Counted from the stretch's first letter, positions 37,439 to 46,543 are shown. The stretch is DNA of 64,000 nt from Bacteroidales bacterium (GCA_004555765.1 SFHG01000001.1:1-64000); one strand, 5' to 3'. The notes: a model not told the origin generated them from the letters alone. Numbers and translations: made by a program.

Positions 37439-37918
37439 TCACTCGTCCTCTTTAACGGTATATTTGAAAGAACCGGCATAACGCGCTCCGAGATAGGTGA
37501 GCGTGCGGAGTCCGGGGTCGGAGGGATCCGGATCAATCTGAAGCCTGACGGCATCTTCGGGAAGCATATCGGCGACAACGGCAGGCCACTCCACGAAGCA
37601 ATAATTGTCGCTCTCGAGATACTCGTTCAAACCGATACGATACCCCTCTGCAAGATTGTCGAGGCGGTAGCAATCGATGTGAAAAATGATTCCGTGCCCC
37701 TCCGTGGAATACTCGTTGACAAGCGAAAAAGTGGGACTATTCGTGATCTCTTCCACTCCCAGAAGTCTGCAGAGCTCATTGATGAGGGTCGTCTTTCCCG
37801 CCCCCATAGGCGCGTCAAAGACCCAGACTGGATCCTCTCCAAGACGGTCAAGGAGCATCTGTGCCACATCGCCAAGGTCGTCGAGGCGGTAAGAGATGCT
37901 GAAAGGTTGCTGTACCAT
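37439..37918 (-). CDS. tsaE: tRNA threonylcarbamoyladenosine biosynthesis ATPase TsaE
   Basis: P-loop ATPase that supports TsaB/TsaD in making t6A37 on tRNAs. It is 159 residues. Walker A is APMGAGKTTLI (GAGKTT at residues 39-44), and the family segments TNSPTFSLVNEY, FHIDCYRL and CFVEWP follow, all typical of TsaE. It lies 25 bp after fabI and 28 bp before the small membrane protein gene. Confidence 0.95.
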   Translation of the reverse strand: MVQQPFSISYRLDDLGDVAQMLLDRLGEDPVWVFDAPMGAGKTTLINELCRLLGVEEITNSPTFSLVNEYSTEGHGIIFHIDCYRLDNLAEGYRIGLNEYLESDNYCFVEWPAVVADMLPEDAVRLQIDPDPSDPGLRTLTYLGARYAGSFKYTVKEDE

Positions 37919-37943
37919 ACCGATGCCTGTACCTTCCTTTTGC

Positions 37944-38762
37944 TTACAAAATCCGATCGAACTTATCGAGTGCCTCCATCGTCATCCCCGTGGAAGAGAA
38001 ACCGCCGTCGTGATAGAGGTTTTGCATCGTCACCTTACGCGTCAGATCGCTGAAGAGCGTCACGATGTAATCCGCGCAGTCGTCCGCATCCGCGTTGCCG
38101 AGGGGCGACATATCCTCTGCCACTCTCAGAAGGCGCGTCATCCCGCTTACGCCGCTGCCCGCCGTCGTCATCGTGGGCGACTGGGAAACGGTATTGATGC
38201 GCACCTTTTTCTCCTTGCCGTAGATGAGACCGAAGCTCCTCGTAATGCTCTCCAAGAGGGCTTTGGCATCTGCCATATCCGAGTACCCTATGGTCGCCTT
38301 TTCTGCGGCGATGTAGGTGAGCGCCACGACGGACGCACCTTCGGAGAGGGCATCGAGCTTGTGCGCCACGGCAAGCATCTTATGGAAAGAGATGGCAGAG
38401 ATGTCGAGTGTCTTCGTGAGGAAGCCGTAGTTGAGCGCCTCATAGGGCACCTCCTTGCGGACGTTGGGACTCATACCGATGGAGTGGAGGACGAAATCAA
38501 TTTTTCCGCCCAACGCTTCACCTGCTTCCGTGAAGACCTTCTCCAAGTCCTCGACCGAAGTGGCATCGGCGGCGATGACGTGTGCGCCGGTCTTTTCGGC
38601 CAAGTCCCTGAGTGTCCCCATACGGATGGCCACTTCGGTATTGGAGAGCGCGATGGAGGCGCCTTCCTCGAAGCAGCGCTCGGCTGCTTTCCAAGCGATG
38701 GATTGTTCGTTGAGGGCACCGAAGATGATGCCTCTCTTGCCTTTCAAAAGTCCGTATCCCAT
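37944..38762 (-). CDS. fabI: Enoyl-[acyl-carrier-protein] reductase (NADH)
   Basis: Last reduction step of fatty acid elongation. It is 272 residues from the ATG at 38762-38760; an in-frame upstream ATG would add 12 residues before MGYGLLKGKRGIIFGALNEQ. The Rossmann motif of FabI (IIFGALNEQSIAWKAA) is present. The catalytic set aligns with E. coli Tyr146, Tyr156 and Lys163 as Tyr150, Tyr160 and Lys167. It is first in an operon with tsaE and a small membrane gene. Its promoter (-7 at 38852-38845) is followed by a strong hairpin near the predicted 5' end of the mRNA. Confidence 0.96.
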   Translation of the reverse strand: MGYGLLKGKRGIIFGALNEQSIAWKAAERCFEEGASIALSNTEVAIRMGTLRDLAEKTGAHVIAADATSVEDLEKVFTEAGEALGGKIDFVLHSIGMSPNVRKEVPYEALNYGFLTKTLDISAISFHKMLAVAHKLDALSEGASVVALTYIAAEKATIGYSDMADAKALLESITRSFGLIYGKEKKVRINTVSQSPTMTTAGSGVSGMTRLLRVAEDMSPLGNADADDCADYIVTLFSDLTRKVTMQNLYHDGGFSSTGMTMEALDKFDRIL

Positions 38763-38806
38763 ATCTGTATCATTTGTATTTGGTAGGTAATCAATCAAAG
38801 AGGATA

Positions 38807-38852
38807 CTCCGGGGGAGGAAAGTCCCCCGGAGACATCTCCGGTGCAAAGGTA
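38807..38852 (-). promoter_or_regulatory. fabI -7 box and 5' leader hairpin
   Basis: TACCTTTG on the minus strand at 38852-38845, with no clear TTTG upstream. Just past the expected start of transcription is a 10-bp GC-rich stem (38807-38816 with 38823-38832, 6-base loop). It could stabilise the fabI mRNA or terminate the CoA-transferase message that ends at 38873. Confidence 0.5.
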
Positions 38853-38872
38853 ATCAAAATACCCTTAGCGTA

Positions 38873-40207
38873 TTACCTCAGGCGGGTATAGAGCTCCCTC
38901 TCAAGACTCTCCCTGTGATCGGGATGGGCAATGGAGATGAGGGCACGGGCGCGCTCAAGCTCTGTGAGTCCGCGAAGCTCGGCAGCCCCGTACTCGGTGA
39001 CGACGATGTCGACATCGTTGCGTAGCGTGGTCACGGCATGCCCTTTGCGCAAGTAGGGGACAATTTTGGAGACGGTACCACTCTTGGCAGTGGATGGAAG
39101 GGCTATGATACTGATACCGCCCTCGGAAGCGTGTGCACCGCGCACGAAGTCCACCTGTCCGCCGGATCCGGAGTACATTTCACCACCGACCATTTCGGCG
39201 CAGATCTGCCCCATCAGGTCTATTTCCACGGCGGAATTAATGGAAATCATCCGCTTATTGGCAGCTATTTCCCTAAAACCATTGACCACATCCACGGGGT
39301 GCATCTCAATGTCGGGGTGGTGGTCCATCCACTCGTAAAACGCAGCGTCCCCCATGGCGAACGAGCCGATGATCTTACCCACCCGGTGTCCTTTGAGAGC
39401 GCCGGTGATGACGCCTCTCTCTTCCAGAAATTTCACTCCGGGCGTCAGAAGCTCGGTGTGGACACCGAGGTCTTTGCGATCGGTGAGGAGGCGGAGCACT
39501 GCATCGGGTATACCGCCGATACCCGCTTGGAGCGTAGCGCCGTCGGGGATGTAGGGGGCGCAAAACCTGGCGATGGCGTAGTCCATCTCTCCCGGTTCTT
39601 TGACCGGCACCTCGTGGGCGGGACTGCTTGTGCGGACGAAGTAATCGATGTGGTCGAAAGGCACGAAGTTATCTCCGCCGACATAGGGGAGCCGGTCGTT
39701 CATCAATGCGAGGATGTGACGCGCTTTGCGTGCCGCAGGGAGTGTGAAGTCGCTGGAGGGTCCGAGGGAACACATCCCTCTCTCGTCCGGCGGTGTCACC
39801 TGCACCACAGCCCAATCGACGGGAATGGTGGGACGGGGGAAACCTTCTTTCCTCAAAGGCGGAGTGCCGAAGAGTGCGGGGAGATCAGAGAAATGACACG
39901 GGAAATAGTGCGCCCTACCCTCTGCCACGGCCTGCCTCATAGGCTTACCACTCATAAACATAGAGGTCGAAGTAAGGTAACCTGCCATCTCGGGATTGAG
40001 GTACGCTTGATCTCCGAGGTGGATGAGGTGAAAGAGGTTGAGGTGCTTTCCTTTCATCTCGGGGGTATCTTTTTGGCGCACCAGTTCATCTATGACCGCG
40101 TCGGGTGAAGCGCCGCCGTGAGCCAACACCAGCGTGTCACCGTCACGAAATAGGTGTACGGCATCCCCGAGCTTGAGTTCTTTTGGGGTAGTTTTCTCTT
40201 GGGACAT
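38873..40207 (-). CDS. Acetyl-CoA hydrolase/4-hydroxybutyrate CoA-transferase family protein
   Basis: A 444-residue family I CoA-transferase. The oxyanion-type motif is AGIGGIPDAV (about 228-237), and the candidate catalytic glutamate is Glu252 in GVHTELLTPG, the position of the active Glu in 4-hydroxybutyrate CoA-transferases. The C-terminal GSGGQVDFVRGA and TEYGAAELRGLT motifs are typical. In asaccharolytic Porphyromonas-like bacteria such enzymes move CoA between acetyl-CoA and 4-hydroxybutyrate, butyrate or propionate. The exact acyl group cannot be read here. It is a single gene with its own promoter at 40279-40310. Confidence 0.85.
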   Translation of the reverse strand: MSQEKTTPKELKLGDAVHLFRDGDTLVLAHGGASPDAVIDELVRQKDTPEMKGKHLNLFHLIHLGDQAYLNPEMAGYLTSTSMFMSGKPMRQAVAEGRAHYFPCHFSDLPALFGTPPLRKEGFPRPTIPVDWAVVQVTPPDERGMCSLGPSSDFTLPAARKARHILALMNDRLPYVGGDNFVPFDHIDYFVRTSSPAHEVPVKEPGEMDYAIARFCAPYIPDGATLQAGIGGIPDAVLRLLTDRKDLGVHTELLTPGVKFLEERGVITGALKGHRVGKIIGSFAMGDAAFYEWMDHHPDIEMHPVDVVNGFREIAANKRMISINSAVEIDLMGQICAEMVGGEMYSGSGGQVDFVRGAHASEGGISIIALPSTAKSGTVSKIVPYLRKGHAVTTLRNDVDIVVTEYGAAELRGLTELERARALISIAHPDHRESLERELYTRLR

Positions 40208-40278
40208 AACGTAAAAGGATATGTGGTTTCGGATTTACGGTAATCAAAAAGGCGCCAAGGCACACGCCCAAGCGGGTA

Positions 40279-40310
40279 CAAATTTACGTTTTTTGCCTCT
40301 TTTGACCAAA
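40279..40310 (-). promoter_or_regulatory. Promoter for the CoA-transferase gene
   Basis: TTTG (40310-40307), a 20-bp gap and TAAATTTG (40286-40279) on the minus strand, matching the Bacteroidetes consensus. It gives a leader of about 65 nt. Confidence 0.65.
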
Positions 40311-40416
40311 AACCCGGCGCGGCAGTTGGTCGGACAAAACTACTGACTGCTGACTACTCACTAAAATTTTGGCACAGACCGGGGGCATCTTTTTGCACGG
40401 ACACAGAAGAGGACAA

Positions 40417-40450
40417 GACACGTACCGGGGCGATCGCCCCGGTACGTGTC
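40417..40450. repeat. Perfect 34-bp palindrome of the GGTACGTGTC family
   Basis: A fully symmetric sequence centred on GCGATCGC, with arms CCCCGGTACGTGTC. It lies 39 bp past the lpdA stop codon on the lpdA transcript, so it may serve as its terminator. As DNA it could form a cruciform or a dimeric protein site. Confidence 0.7.
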
Positions 40451-40488
40451 TCGTCAATTTCAAATCCCCGCTCCGTGTGAAGCGGAAG

Positions 40489-41859
40489 TCAGAGCGCAGG
40501 CTCGTAGGCGATCTCGTGGATGATCTCGCCGACTGTGGGGTGCGGGTACACCTGCTTACGGAGGTCGCCGATAGAGAGTCCCTGAGTGATGACCTGACCG
40601 ATATAGAAGATGATTTCGGAAGCGGGATTACCGAGCATCTGAGCGCCGATGACACGATCCTTCTCGTCTGTCAGAAGCTTGAAGACCCCGTTGCCGCCCT
40701 CATTCTCCACCACGAAGCGTCCTGCGAAAGCCATCTGGATCTTACGTAGACGGTAAGGAGTGCCGCCGGCCTTGAGGTCGTCCTCTGTGGCACCCACGCT
40801 CGCAAACTCGGGGTGCGTGTAAATCACACCCGGGATGGCGTCGTAGCGCATCACGTCGTCCGGCCGGCCGAGGATGTGATGCACGGCGACTTCACCCATA
40901 CGGATGGCGGAGTGCGCGAGCATACTCCTTGCCGTCACGTCGCCTGCGGCATAGAGCCCGGGGACGTTAGTCTCCATATATTCGTTCGTCAGGACGGCAC
41001 CACGGTTCATCTCCACGCCGAGCTCCTCGAGTCCCAAGTCACGGGAGACGACTCTACGCCCTGCCGAGAGGAGTATCTTGGCCGCTTTGACTTCCATCCT
41101 TTCGCCCTCTGCCGTCTCCACTTCAATCCCTTCGGGCGAAGCACCTACGACTTTGGTGGAGAGGAGGAAGCGTACGCCTCTCTTTTCGTACTCTTTCTGA
41201 AGGAGGAGGGAAAGCTCGCTGTCCATACGCCCGAGGATCTTCGGCATCATCTCCACGACGGTCACGGGCACGCCGAGGCTCGTCCATACGGAGACGAACT
41301 CCATCCCGATCACACCGCCGCCGATGACGACCACGGACTCGGGGAGCTCTTTGGCATCAAGGGCTTCGCGGCTGGTCCAGTACCCGGACTCTGCAAGTCC
41401 CGGTATGGGGGGAATGGCCGTCTCGGAGCCGGTGCAGAGGAGGACATACTTGGACACGTATTCCTCGCCTGCGGCGGTGACGACAAACGTCCCGTCGCTG
41501 TTTTTGGAGGAGATTCTGGCCTCGGCAGAGAGGACTTCCACGCCTGAGGCTTTCAGTTTCTGAGACACTCCAAGGACAAGCTTACGGACGATCTTGCTCT
41601 TCCGGGCCGCAATCTTGCCGTAATCCGGCACGATGTCCCCGTCGACGGTGATACCGTACTTTTTGGCCTCGCGCATCGTGTCGAAGAGGTTGGCCGAGTG
41701 GAGGAGGGCTTTAGTGGGGATACAGCCCTCGTTGAGGCAGACGCCTCCTACCTTGTTTTTCTCGAAAAGGGCTGTTTTCAGCCCGTTGTCTGCGGCAAGC
41801 GCGGCGGCGTTGTACCCGCCGGGACCGCCACCTATGACGATTAAATCGAAAGTGGTCAT
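40489..41859 (-). CDS. lpdA: Dihydrolipoyl dehydrogenase
   Basis: The E3 flavoenzyme that reoxidises dihydrolipoamide with NAD+. It is 456 residues. It has the N-terminal FAD motif DLIVIGGGPGGYNAA, the redox disulfide GGVCLNEGCIPTK (two Cys five apart) and the NAD motif VVVIGGGVIGMEF. The C-terminal catalytic His-Glu pair lies in VYPHPTVGEIIHE. No 2-oxoacid dehydrogenase or glycine-cleavage gene is near, so its partner complex is unknown. It starts 51 bp after the efp stop codon. Confidence 0.95.
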   Translation of the reverse strand: MTTFDLIVIGGGPGGYNAAALAADNGLKTALFEKNKVGGVCLNEGCIPTKALLHSANLFDTMREAKKYGITVDGDIVPDYGKIAARKSKIVRKLVLGVSQKLKASGVEVLSAEARISSKNSDGTFVVTAAGEEYVSKYVLLCTGSETAIPPIPGLAESGYWTSREALDAKELPESVVVIGGGVIGMEFVSVWTSLGVPVTVVEMMPKILGRMDSELSLLLQKEYEKRGVRFLLSTKVVGASPEGIEVETAEGERMEVKAAKILLSAGRRVVSRDLGLEELGVEMNRGAVLTNEYMETNVPGLYAAGDVTARSMLAHSAIRMGEVAVHHILGRPDDVMRYDAIPGVIYTHPEFASVGATEDDLKAGGTPYRLRKIQMAFAGRFVVENEGGNGVFKLLTDEKDRVIGAQMLGNPASEIIFYIGQVITQGLSIGDLRKQVYPHPTVGEIIHEIAYEPAL

Positions 41860-41910
41860 CGGAGTATCAATATAACTGTGGTTCTTTTATTTGGTCGGTT
41901 GCCCCCGGCG

Positions 41911-42477
41911 TTATTCCTTGGCGCGGGAGATGTAGGAGCCGTCGCGGGTATCGACGACGATCTTCTCGCCGTTCTCTATGAAGAGCGGCACCTGAATCTC
42001 GGTGCCGGTTTCGAGCGTGGCGTTCTTTTGGGCGTTGGTGGCGGTGTTCCCCTTCACGGCAGGCTCGGTGTAGGTCACTTCGAGGGTGACGTGGCTGGGC
42101 AGCTCACAGGTGAGGACTTCTTCGCTCCCTGCGTGTACCATGGCCTCTACCATATCGCCTTCTTTGAGAAACTGCACGCCCACGATGGATTCTTTGGGGA
42201 TCGTGATCTGCTCAAACGTCTCCGGGTGCATAAAGACGAGCCCCATCTCCTCTTCGTAGAGGTACTGGTAAGGGCGGCGTTCGATACGTACTTCGTCGAC
42301 TTTGACACCGGAGTTCCAGGTCTTGTCGAGGATGCGTCCCGTAGCGATGTTTCTGAGCTTGGTGCGTACAAAAGCGGGACCTTTGCCCGGCTTGACGTGA
42401 AGGAATTCTACGATTTCAAAATAGGTGCCGTCGATGTCGAGGGTCATCCCGTTCTTGAAGTCAGCTGTTGTTGCCAT
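41911..42477 (-). CDS. efp: Translation elongation factor P
   Basis: Relieves ribosome stalling at polyproline runs. It is 188 residues with the KOW-like N-domain ([21 protein letters not shown]) and two OB domains. The tip loop [14 protein letters not shown] carries Lys32, the site that is modified in many bacteria. No epmA/epmB-type modification gene is visible here. The C-terminus SYISRAKE is a standard EF-P ending. Confidence 0.96.
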   Translation of the reverse strand: MATTADFKNGMTLDIDGTYFEIVEFLHVKPGKGPAFVRTKLRNIATGRILDKTWNSGVKVDEVRIERRPYQYLYEEEMGLVFMHPETFEQITIPKESIVGVQFLKEGDMVEAMVHAGSEEVLTCELPSHVTLEVTYTEPAVKGNTATNAQKNATLETGTEIQVPLFIENGEKIVVDTRDGSYISRAKE

Positions 42478-42566
42478 AAGTAGTGCGTAAAAGTATGGTG
42501 TAAATTATTTGTCTTATTATAGAATTGAGGGGCAATCCGGTTTCGGACTGTATGAGGAGAAAAGCC

Positions 42567-42586
42567 CGGTACGTGCAAGCGTACCG
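42567..42586. repeat. Small GGTACG palindrome after prfB
   Basis: CGGTACG (42567-42573) pairs with CGTACCG (42580-42586). It is a short member of the dispersed palindrome family, about 44 bp past the prfB stop codon, and a possible terminator. Confidence 0.45.
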
Positions 42587-42629
42587 TCCGGGTCTGTGCG
42601 AAAAGAAACTCTCGGTCTGTACAAAAAAA

Positions 42630-43752
42630 TCACGCGAGTCCGGTCTCTGCTCCGAACTCCATCAGGTAGGCTTTGATGAAAGCATCGATATCGCCGTCCA
42701 TCACGCCCGCCACGTCCGATGTCTGATAGCCGGTGCGGTGGTCTTTGACCCGCCGGTCGTCGAAGACGTAACTTCGGATCTGGGAACCCCACTCGATCTT
42801 CTTCTTCGATCCCTCGATGGCATCAAGAGCCTTGCGTCTCCTCGCAAGCTCACGATCATAGAGCTCGGACTTGAGGAGTCGGAGGGCATTCTCTCTATTT
42901 TGTTGCTGCTTGCGGCTCTCGGTGTTTTCTATGAGGATCTCCTCCTCTTCGCCGGTGTCGGGGTCTTTGTACTGGTAGCGGATACGGACGCCGGTCTCGA
43001 CCTTATTGACGTTCTGACCGCCGGCCCCACCGCTTCGGAACGTATCCCAAGAGAGACGCGCGGGATCCACTTCGACCTCTATCGTGTCGTCGACAAGGGG
43101 GACAACGAAGACGGAAGCGAAGCTCGTCATGCGTTTGCCTTGGGCGTTGTAGGGGGAGACACGGACGAGGCGGTGGACACCGTTCTCGCTCTTGAGGTAG
43201 CCGTAGACCATATCGCCTTCGACCTGGAGCGTGGCGGTCTTGATGCCCGCGTCGTCACCGTCCTGCCAGTTGGTGATCGTAACGGAGAAGCCCGCCTTCT
43301 CGCAGTAACGCTGATACATCCTCACGAGCATGGAAGCCCAGTCTTGAGCCTCGGTGCCGCCGGCGCCTGCGTTGATTTTGAGCACTGCGCCCAGCTTATC
43401 CTCTTCGGCACGCAGCATATTCTTCATCTCGAGATCCTCTATCTTCGAGAGGGCACGGGCGTAGAGCTCATCGACCTCATCTTCGGTAACGAGCTCCTCT
43501 TTGACGAAATCGAGGGAGAGCGCCACCTCCTCGGAGAGGCTGTCGGCTTCCTCAAACCCCGAGATCCATCCTTTCAATTCTTTGACCACTTTCATCTGGG
43601 CTTCGGCTTTCTTCGAGTCGTCCCAGAAATGCGGGTCTTGTGTACGTAATTCTTCTTCTTCTAACTCGATCTTCTTATGGTCGATGTCAAAGATACCTCC
43701 TCAGCGCATCTCGGCGCTCCAACAAGGCATGTAGTTGGTCTGATGTAATCAT
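42630..43752 (-). CDS. prfB: Peptide chain release factor 2 with programmed +1 frameshift
   Basis: Releases peptides at UGA and UAA. A first frame of 21 codons starts at ATG 43752 (MITSDQLHALLERRDALRRYL) and meets TGA at 43689-43687. The sequence there, AGGAGG-TAT-CTT-TGA-C, is the standard RF2 autoregulatory site: an internal Shine-Dalgarno three bases before CTT-TGA. A +1 shift continues as DIDHKKIELEEEELRTQDPH to the stop at 42630, giving about 373 residues. GGAGGQNVNK holds the GGQ catalytic motif. The stop-codon recognition tripeptide reads Ser-Pro-Tyr (LVRVSPYNAQGKR) where SPF is the textbook form. The -7 box TAAATTTG is at 43856-43849. Confidence 0.96.
43687..43701 (-). promoter_or_regulatory. 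prfB programmed frameshift site
   Basis: Minus-strand AGGAGG (43701-43696), TAT, CTT (43692-43690) and TGA (43689-43687) followed by C. It is notable in a genome that otherwise seems to use Shine-Dalgarno pairing little. Confidence 0.95.
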
Positions 43753-43848
43753 CCTCTAAGTGCGGGGGTTGATTGGGGTTAGTGAAATAAGTGACTGAAA
43801 GCTCCTCCCGGCGCCACGGGTCTTTCCGTGCGGGTCGGAGAAGCTCCG

Positions 43849-43856
43849 CAAATTTA
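43849..43856 (-). promoter_or_regulatory. -7 box for prfB
   Basis: TAAATTTG on the minus strand, about 100 bp upstream of the prfB start codon. No matching TTTG at -33. Confidence 0.45.
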
Positions 43857-43965
43857 CAAAAAATACCGCTATAAGCCGGTTCCTCTGTCGGAGCCGGCCG
43901 CGGGCTTTCGTCCCCCACCCGACCTGCCTCGGAGTCCGCCCCTGCACACAAAGTCCAAAAAGCGG

Positions 43966-43973
43966 TACCTTTG
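43966..43973 (+). promoter_or_regulatory. -7 box for the EamA transporter gene
   Basis: TACCTTTG on the plus strand, 27 bp before the ATG at 44001. It argues against the in-frame ATG at 43971, which overlaps the box. Confidence 0.5.
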
Positions 43974-44000
43974 TCCTCCGAAAACGACACTTCTCTATAT

Positions 44001-44951
44001 ATGGAAACCCAAACATTATCTTCCACCCATACTGTGCAAAAGGGTGGCACAAGGTCATCCGGAATCTGGAACGGCATTCTCTCCGCCGCCACTTTCGGTC
44101 TCATACCACTCTTCTCCATTCCCGAACTGAATGCGGGGATGAGTACCAACGGCGTACTCTTTTACCGCTTCCTCTTCGCCTGCATCCTGATGGTGGGCGT
44201 ACTGCTCTTGAACCGCAAAAGCCTCGCCCTCTCGCTCCGAGAACTGCTCCTTATGGCGCTCTTCGGAATCCTGTACGACGGCTCGGCGGTCTGCCTCTAC
44301 TACGGCTACCGGTATATGTCAAGCGGCGCGGCGACGACGCTCCTTTTTATGTATCCCGTTTGGACGGTTGTCATTATGGCGATTTTCTTCCGCGAGCGGT
44401 TGGCACCAAAGACCCTCCTTGCCATACTCCTTGCCCTCTCCGGAGTCTACCTCCTCTCCGGCGGCGGATCCGTGAACCCCGATGCCCCGTGGTATGCCCC
44501 CGGCGTGGTACTGATGTCGGGACTGAGCTACTCCGTCTATATGGTACTCGTCGATCGGCTCGGAGTCCGGGAGATGGGCAGTCTCAAGCTGACGTTTTAC
44601 TGCCTCTTTTTTGCCCTCCTCTTCCTGACCGCCTATTTACTCATAAGCGGAGCAGGCATTGAGCAGGTGCCGAACACCCCCTCGTGGGTCAACCTCTTCC
44701 TCCTCGGTCTCGTCCCCACCGTCCTCTCCAACGTCCTCCTCATTAAGTCCATCGCTCTGGTAGGCTCCACACTTGCCGCGATACTGGGGGCGTTTGAGCC
44801 GGTGATTGCCGTCGTCGTGGGTGTTTCCCTCTTGGGCGAAGCTTTCACACTCCGTTCTGCCATGGGCGTCATCCTCATCATCACAGCCGTCACACTCCTC
44901 GTCTTTAAGAAAAAAGCACCCCATACCGTCCGAAAGGAGGTACGGGCATAG
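44001..44951 (+). CDS. EamA/DMT-family transporter
   Basis: A 316-residue drug/metabolite-type inner membrane carrier with ten predicted helices in two EamA repeats. The first ends around AILLALSGVYLLSGGGS; the second starts at APGVVLMSGLSYSVYMVLVDRLG and ends VILIITAVTLLVFKK. Motif AAILGAFEPVIAVVVGVSLLGE in the second repeat is typical. The substrate is unknown. I place the start at 44001 because a promoter -7 box overlaps an earlier in-frame ATG. The last four codons and the stop (GTACGGGCATAG) lie inside a 90-bp repeat that recurs at 46738. Confidence 0.88.
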   Translation: METQTLSSTHTVQKGGTRSSGIWNGILSAATFGLIPLFSIPELNAGMSTNGVLFYRFLFACILMVGVLLLNRKSLALSLRELLLMALFGILYDGSAVCLYYGYRYMSSGAATTLLFMYPVWTVVIMAIFFRERLAPKTLLAILLALSGVYLLSGGGSVNPDAPWYAPGVVLMSGLSYSVYMVLVDRLGVREMGSLKLTFYCLFFALLFLTAYLLISGAGIEQVPNTPSWVNLFLLGLVPTVLSNVLLIKSIALVGSTLAAILGAFEPVIAVVVGVSLLGEAFTLRSAMGVILIITAVTLLVFKKKAPHTVRKEVRA

Positions 44952-45025
44952 AAGGGGAAAAGGTACAGACCGGGGAGAAAAGATTGGTCCGTGTCTCGCT
45001 TCGGTGAGACACGGACCAAAATTAT
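44936..45025. repeat. 90-bp direct repeat, left copy, including a terminator hairpin
   Basis: Begins GGAGGTACGGGCATAG and ends at ATTAT. It matches 46738-46827 base for base except for the 8-base loop of its hairpin. The hairpin has 14-bp perfect arms (44984-44997 with 45006-45019) and loop GCTTCGGT. It contains the EamA stop codon and lies just past the end of that gene. Confidence 0.9.
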
Positions 45026-45130
45026 GCCGTAAGGCTCTGAACGCAGAAACTCTTGTCTTCTATCCAGATTAACCGGTTCTCTTCCTTTGCACAACCGGCT
45101 TATCCGTAAATGAGCCCCACACCGGGAGAC

Positions 45131-46543
45131 TTACTTATTTTTAATCATAATATTGTTCCAAGAAAAGTGATCGTCAAATCCTTCTCTCGGCACTATAGGA
45201 TTGATCGCAAAAAAACACTGTGCTGTGGGTTCATCCGCCCGCAGTAACTTAAAGTCACGGGTAAGGTACCCGCCCGTCTTATGTGTGAACGTCGCTTTTC
45301 CATTCGGATAAATATGGAGCATCCAGAGACTCGAATCGGAACTTCCCTGTCCTATCGCACTCAAACTAAAGCGATTTATTTCATTTCCATAGTAGACAAA
45401 GACATCAGAAGTATCAAATGCGGTAGCGGTAAAATACACGAATTCACCAAAGAGTTTGATTGGCTCAAAGGACTCAGGATTGCAAATCACATACTGAATC
45501 TCTTTTCCCGGATTAGCCGCATGCAGGATGCCACAGGCGTATTTCACTTTGAGGCACATATCCGGAATGAGGTCGGGAATCGCAATCAACTTCGTAGATT
45601 TATCCAATGATATAAAGGGATTGTCACCCGGTCTTACCTGTGCGTAGAACTTATCTATCTCAATTCCCGGCATCTCACCGAATTTGAAAACTCCGGACGG
45701 GTTTTTTAGATTTTTGGGATAGTAATCACTGCCTCCCTGTGTGTAATGTATAGTTATATCTTTACTATTCGTCTTGGACTTATTCGCCGTATGCACGTCC
45801 AACGTCGCACCGAAAACAGAAAAAGCTATATCTAAGCCTTCTTGTTCGGAGAATACAGAAGAACGGGCAAAGATCACACAGTCGGAAAACGGTCCCAAGT
45901 CATAAGCCGTAACCAAGTGCGTCCCATATTTCTTCACCAAATCTGCTGCAGACAAGTCAGACAAATCCTTGAAGAAGTTTCGCCTGATATAGTGTTGGCA
46001 GTCTTTTTCGCCCGCATCAAGACTTACCCTGTATCTGGTCAAATACTTAAACGATCTATAGATATGGGACTTGGACGCATATCTGTCGTTTTTCTTGTAC
46101 TTGACATTGAACGTTACGTCTTTGAACTTCCCATCAAGAGAGATTCCTATACTATCGATATTATAGCTGTTGGTTACAGTTTCTACATCCGAGCCCTTAA
46201 AGATCCCCGGCTCTTCGTTATCAACGAGAATTTGCGGTGCATCAGCATCAGACAAATCGACATCTTCCTTCCACGGGTTCCATGGGGTGCCGTTTTTTAT
46301 CTTTTGCATATCCAACACGGGGTACCGACTGATGCCGTCCCGATCTTCCCTTCGATGCGTGACGAGGTTAAAACCTCGTCCGATAAATCGTTCGGGAACG
46401 AACCCGGTCTCAGCAGTCCTCAAGTTGAGTTCCACCCGTGGACCGGTGTCTTGCGTGTAGTCCACCGGGATGTCATCCTGTTTGTGCGTGCATGATGCAA
46501 AAGCCATCACGCAAGAGACGAATACAAGCGAAGCTGTCTTCAT
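45131..46543 (-). CDS. MACPF-domain lipoprotein (BSAP-like candidate)
   Basis: A 470-residue lipoprotein, signal peptide ending FASC (Cys18). The MACPF signature reads VKKYGTHLVTAYDLGPFSDC (about residues 220-240), preceded by a typical MACPF strand/helix region and followed by a beta-rich C-terminal domain. Bacteroidales MACPF lipoproteins include secreted antimicrobial proteins (BSAPs) that kill related strains through a specific surface target. Others have no known toxin role. GC is lower than in the neighbours: two 60-bp lines I counted were 42% and 45%, against 58% for a line of clpB. It is a single gene with promoter TTTG-N19-TAAATTTG, bounded by the 90-bp repeats. Confidence 0.85.
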   Translation of the reverse strand: MKTASLVFVSCVMAFASCTHKQDDIPVDYTQDTGPRVELNLRTAETGFVPERFIGRGFNLVTHRREDRDGISRYPVLDMQKIKNGTPWNPWKEDVDLSDADAPQILVDNEEPGIFKGSDVETVTNSYNIDSIGISLDGKFKDVTFNVKYKKNDRYASKSHIYRSFKYLTRYRVSLDAGEKDCQHYIRRNFFKDLSDLSAADLVKKYGTHLVTAYDLGPFSDCVIFARSSVFSEQEGLDIAFSVFGATLDVHTANKSKTNSKDITIHYTQGGSDYYPKNLKNPSGVFKFGEMPGIEIDKFYAQVRPGDNPFISLDKSTKLIAIPDLIPDMCLKVKYACGILHAANPGKEIQYVICNPESFEPIKLFGEFVYFTATAFDTSDVFVYYGNEINRFSLSAIGQGSSDSSLWMLHIYPNGKATFTHKTGGYLTRDFKLLRADEPTAQCFFAINPIVPREGFDDHFSWNNIMIKNK

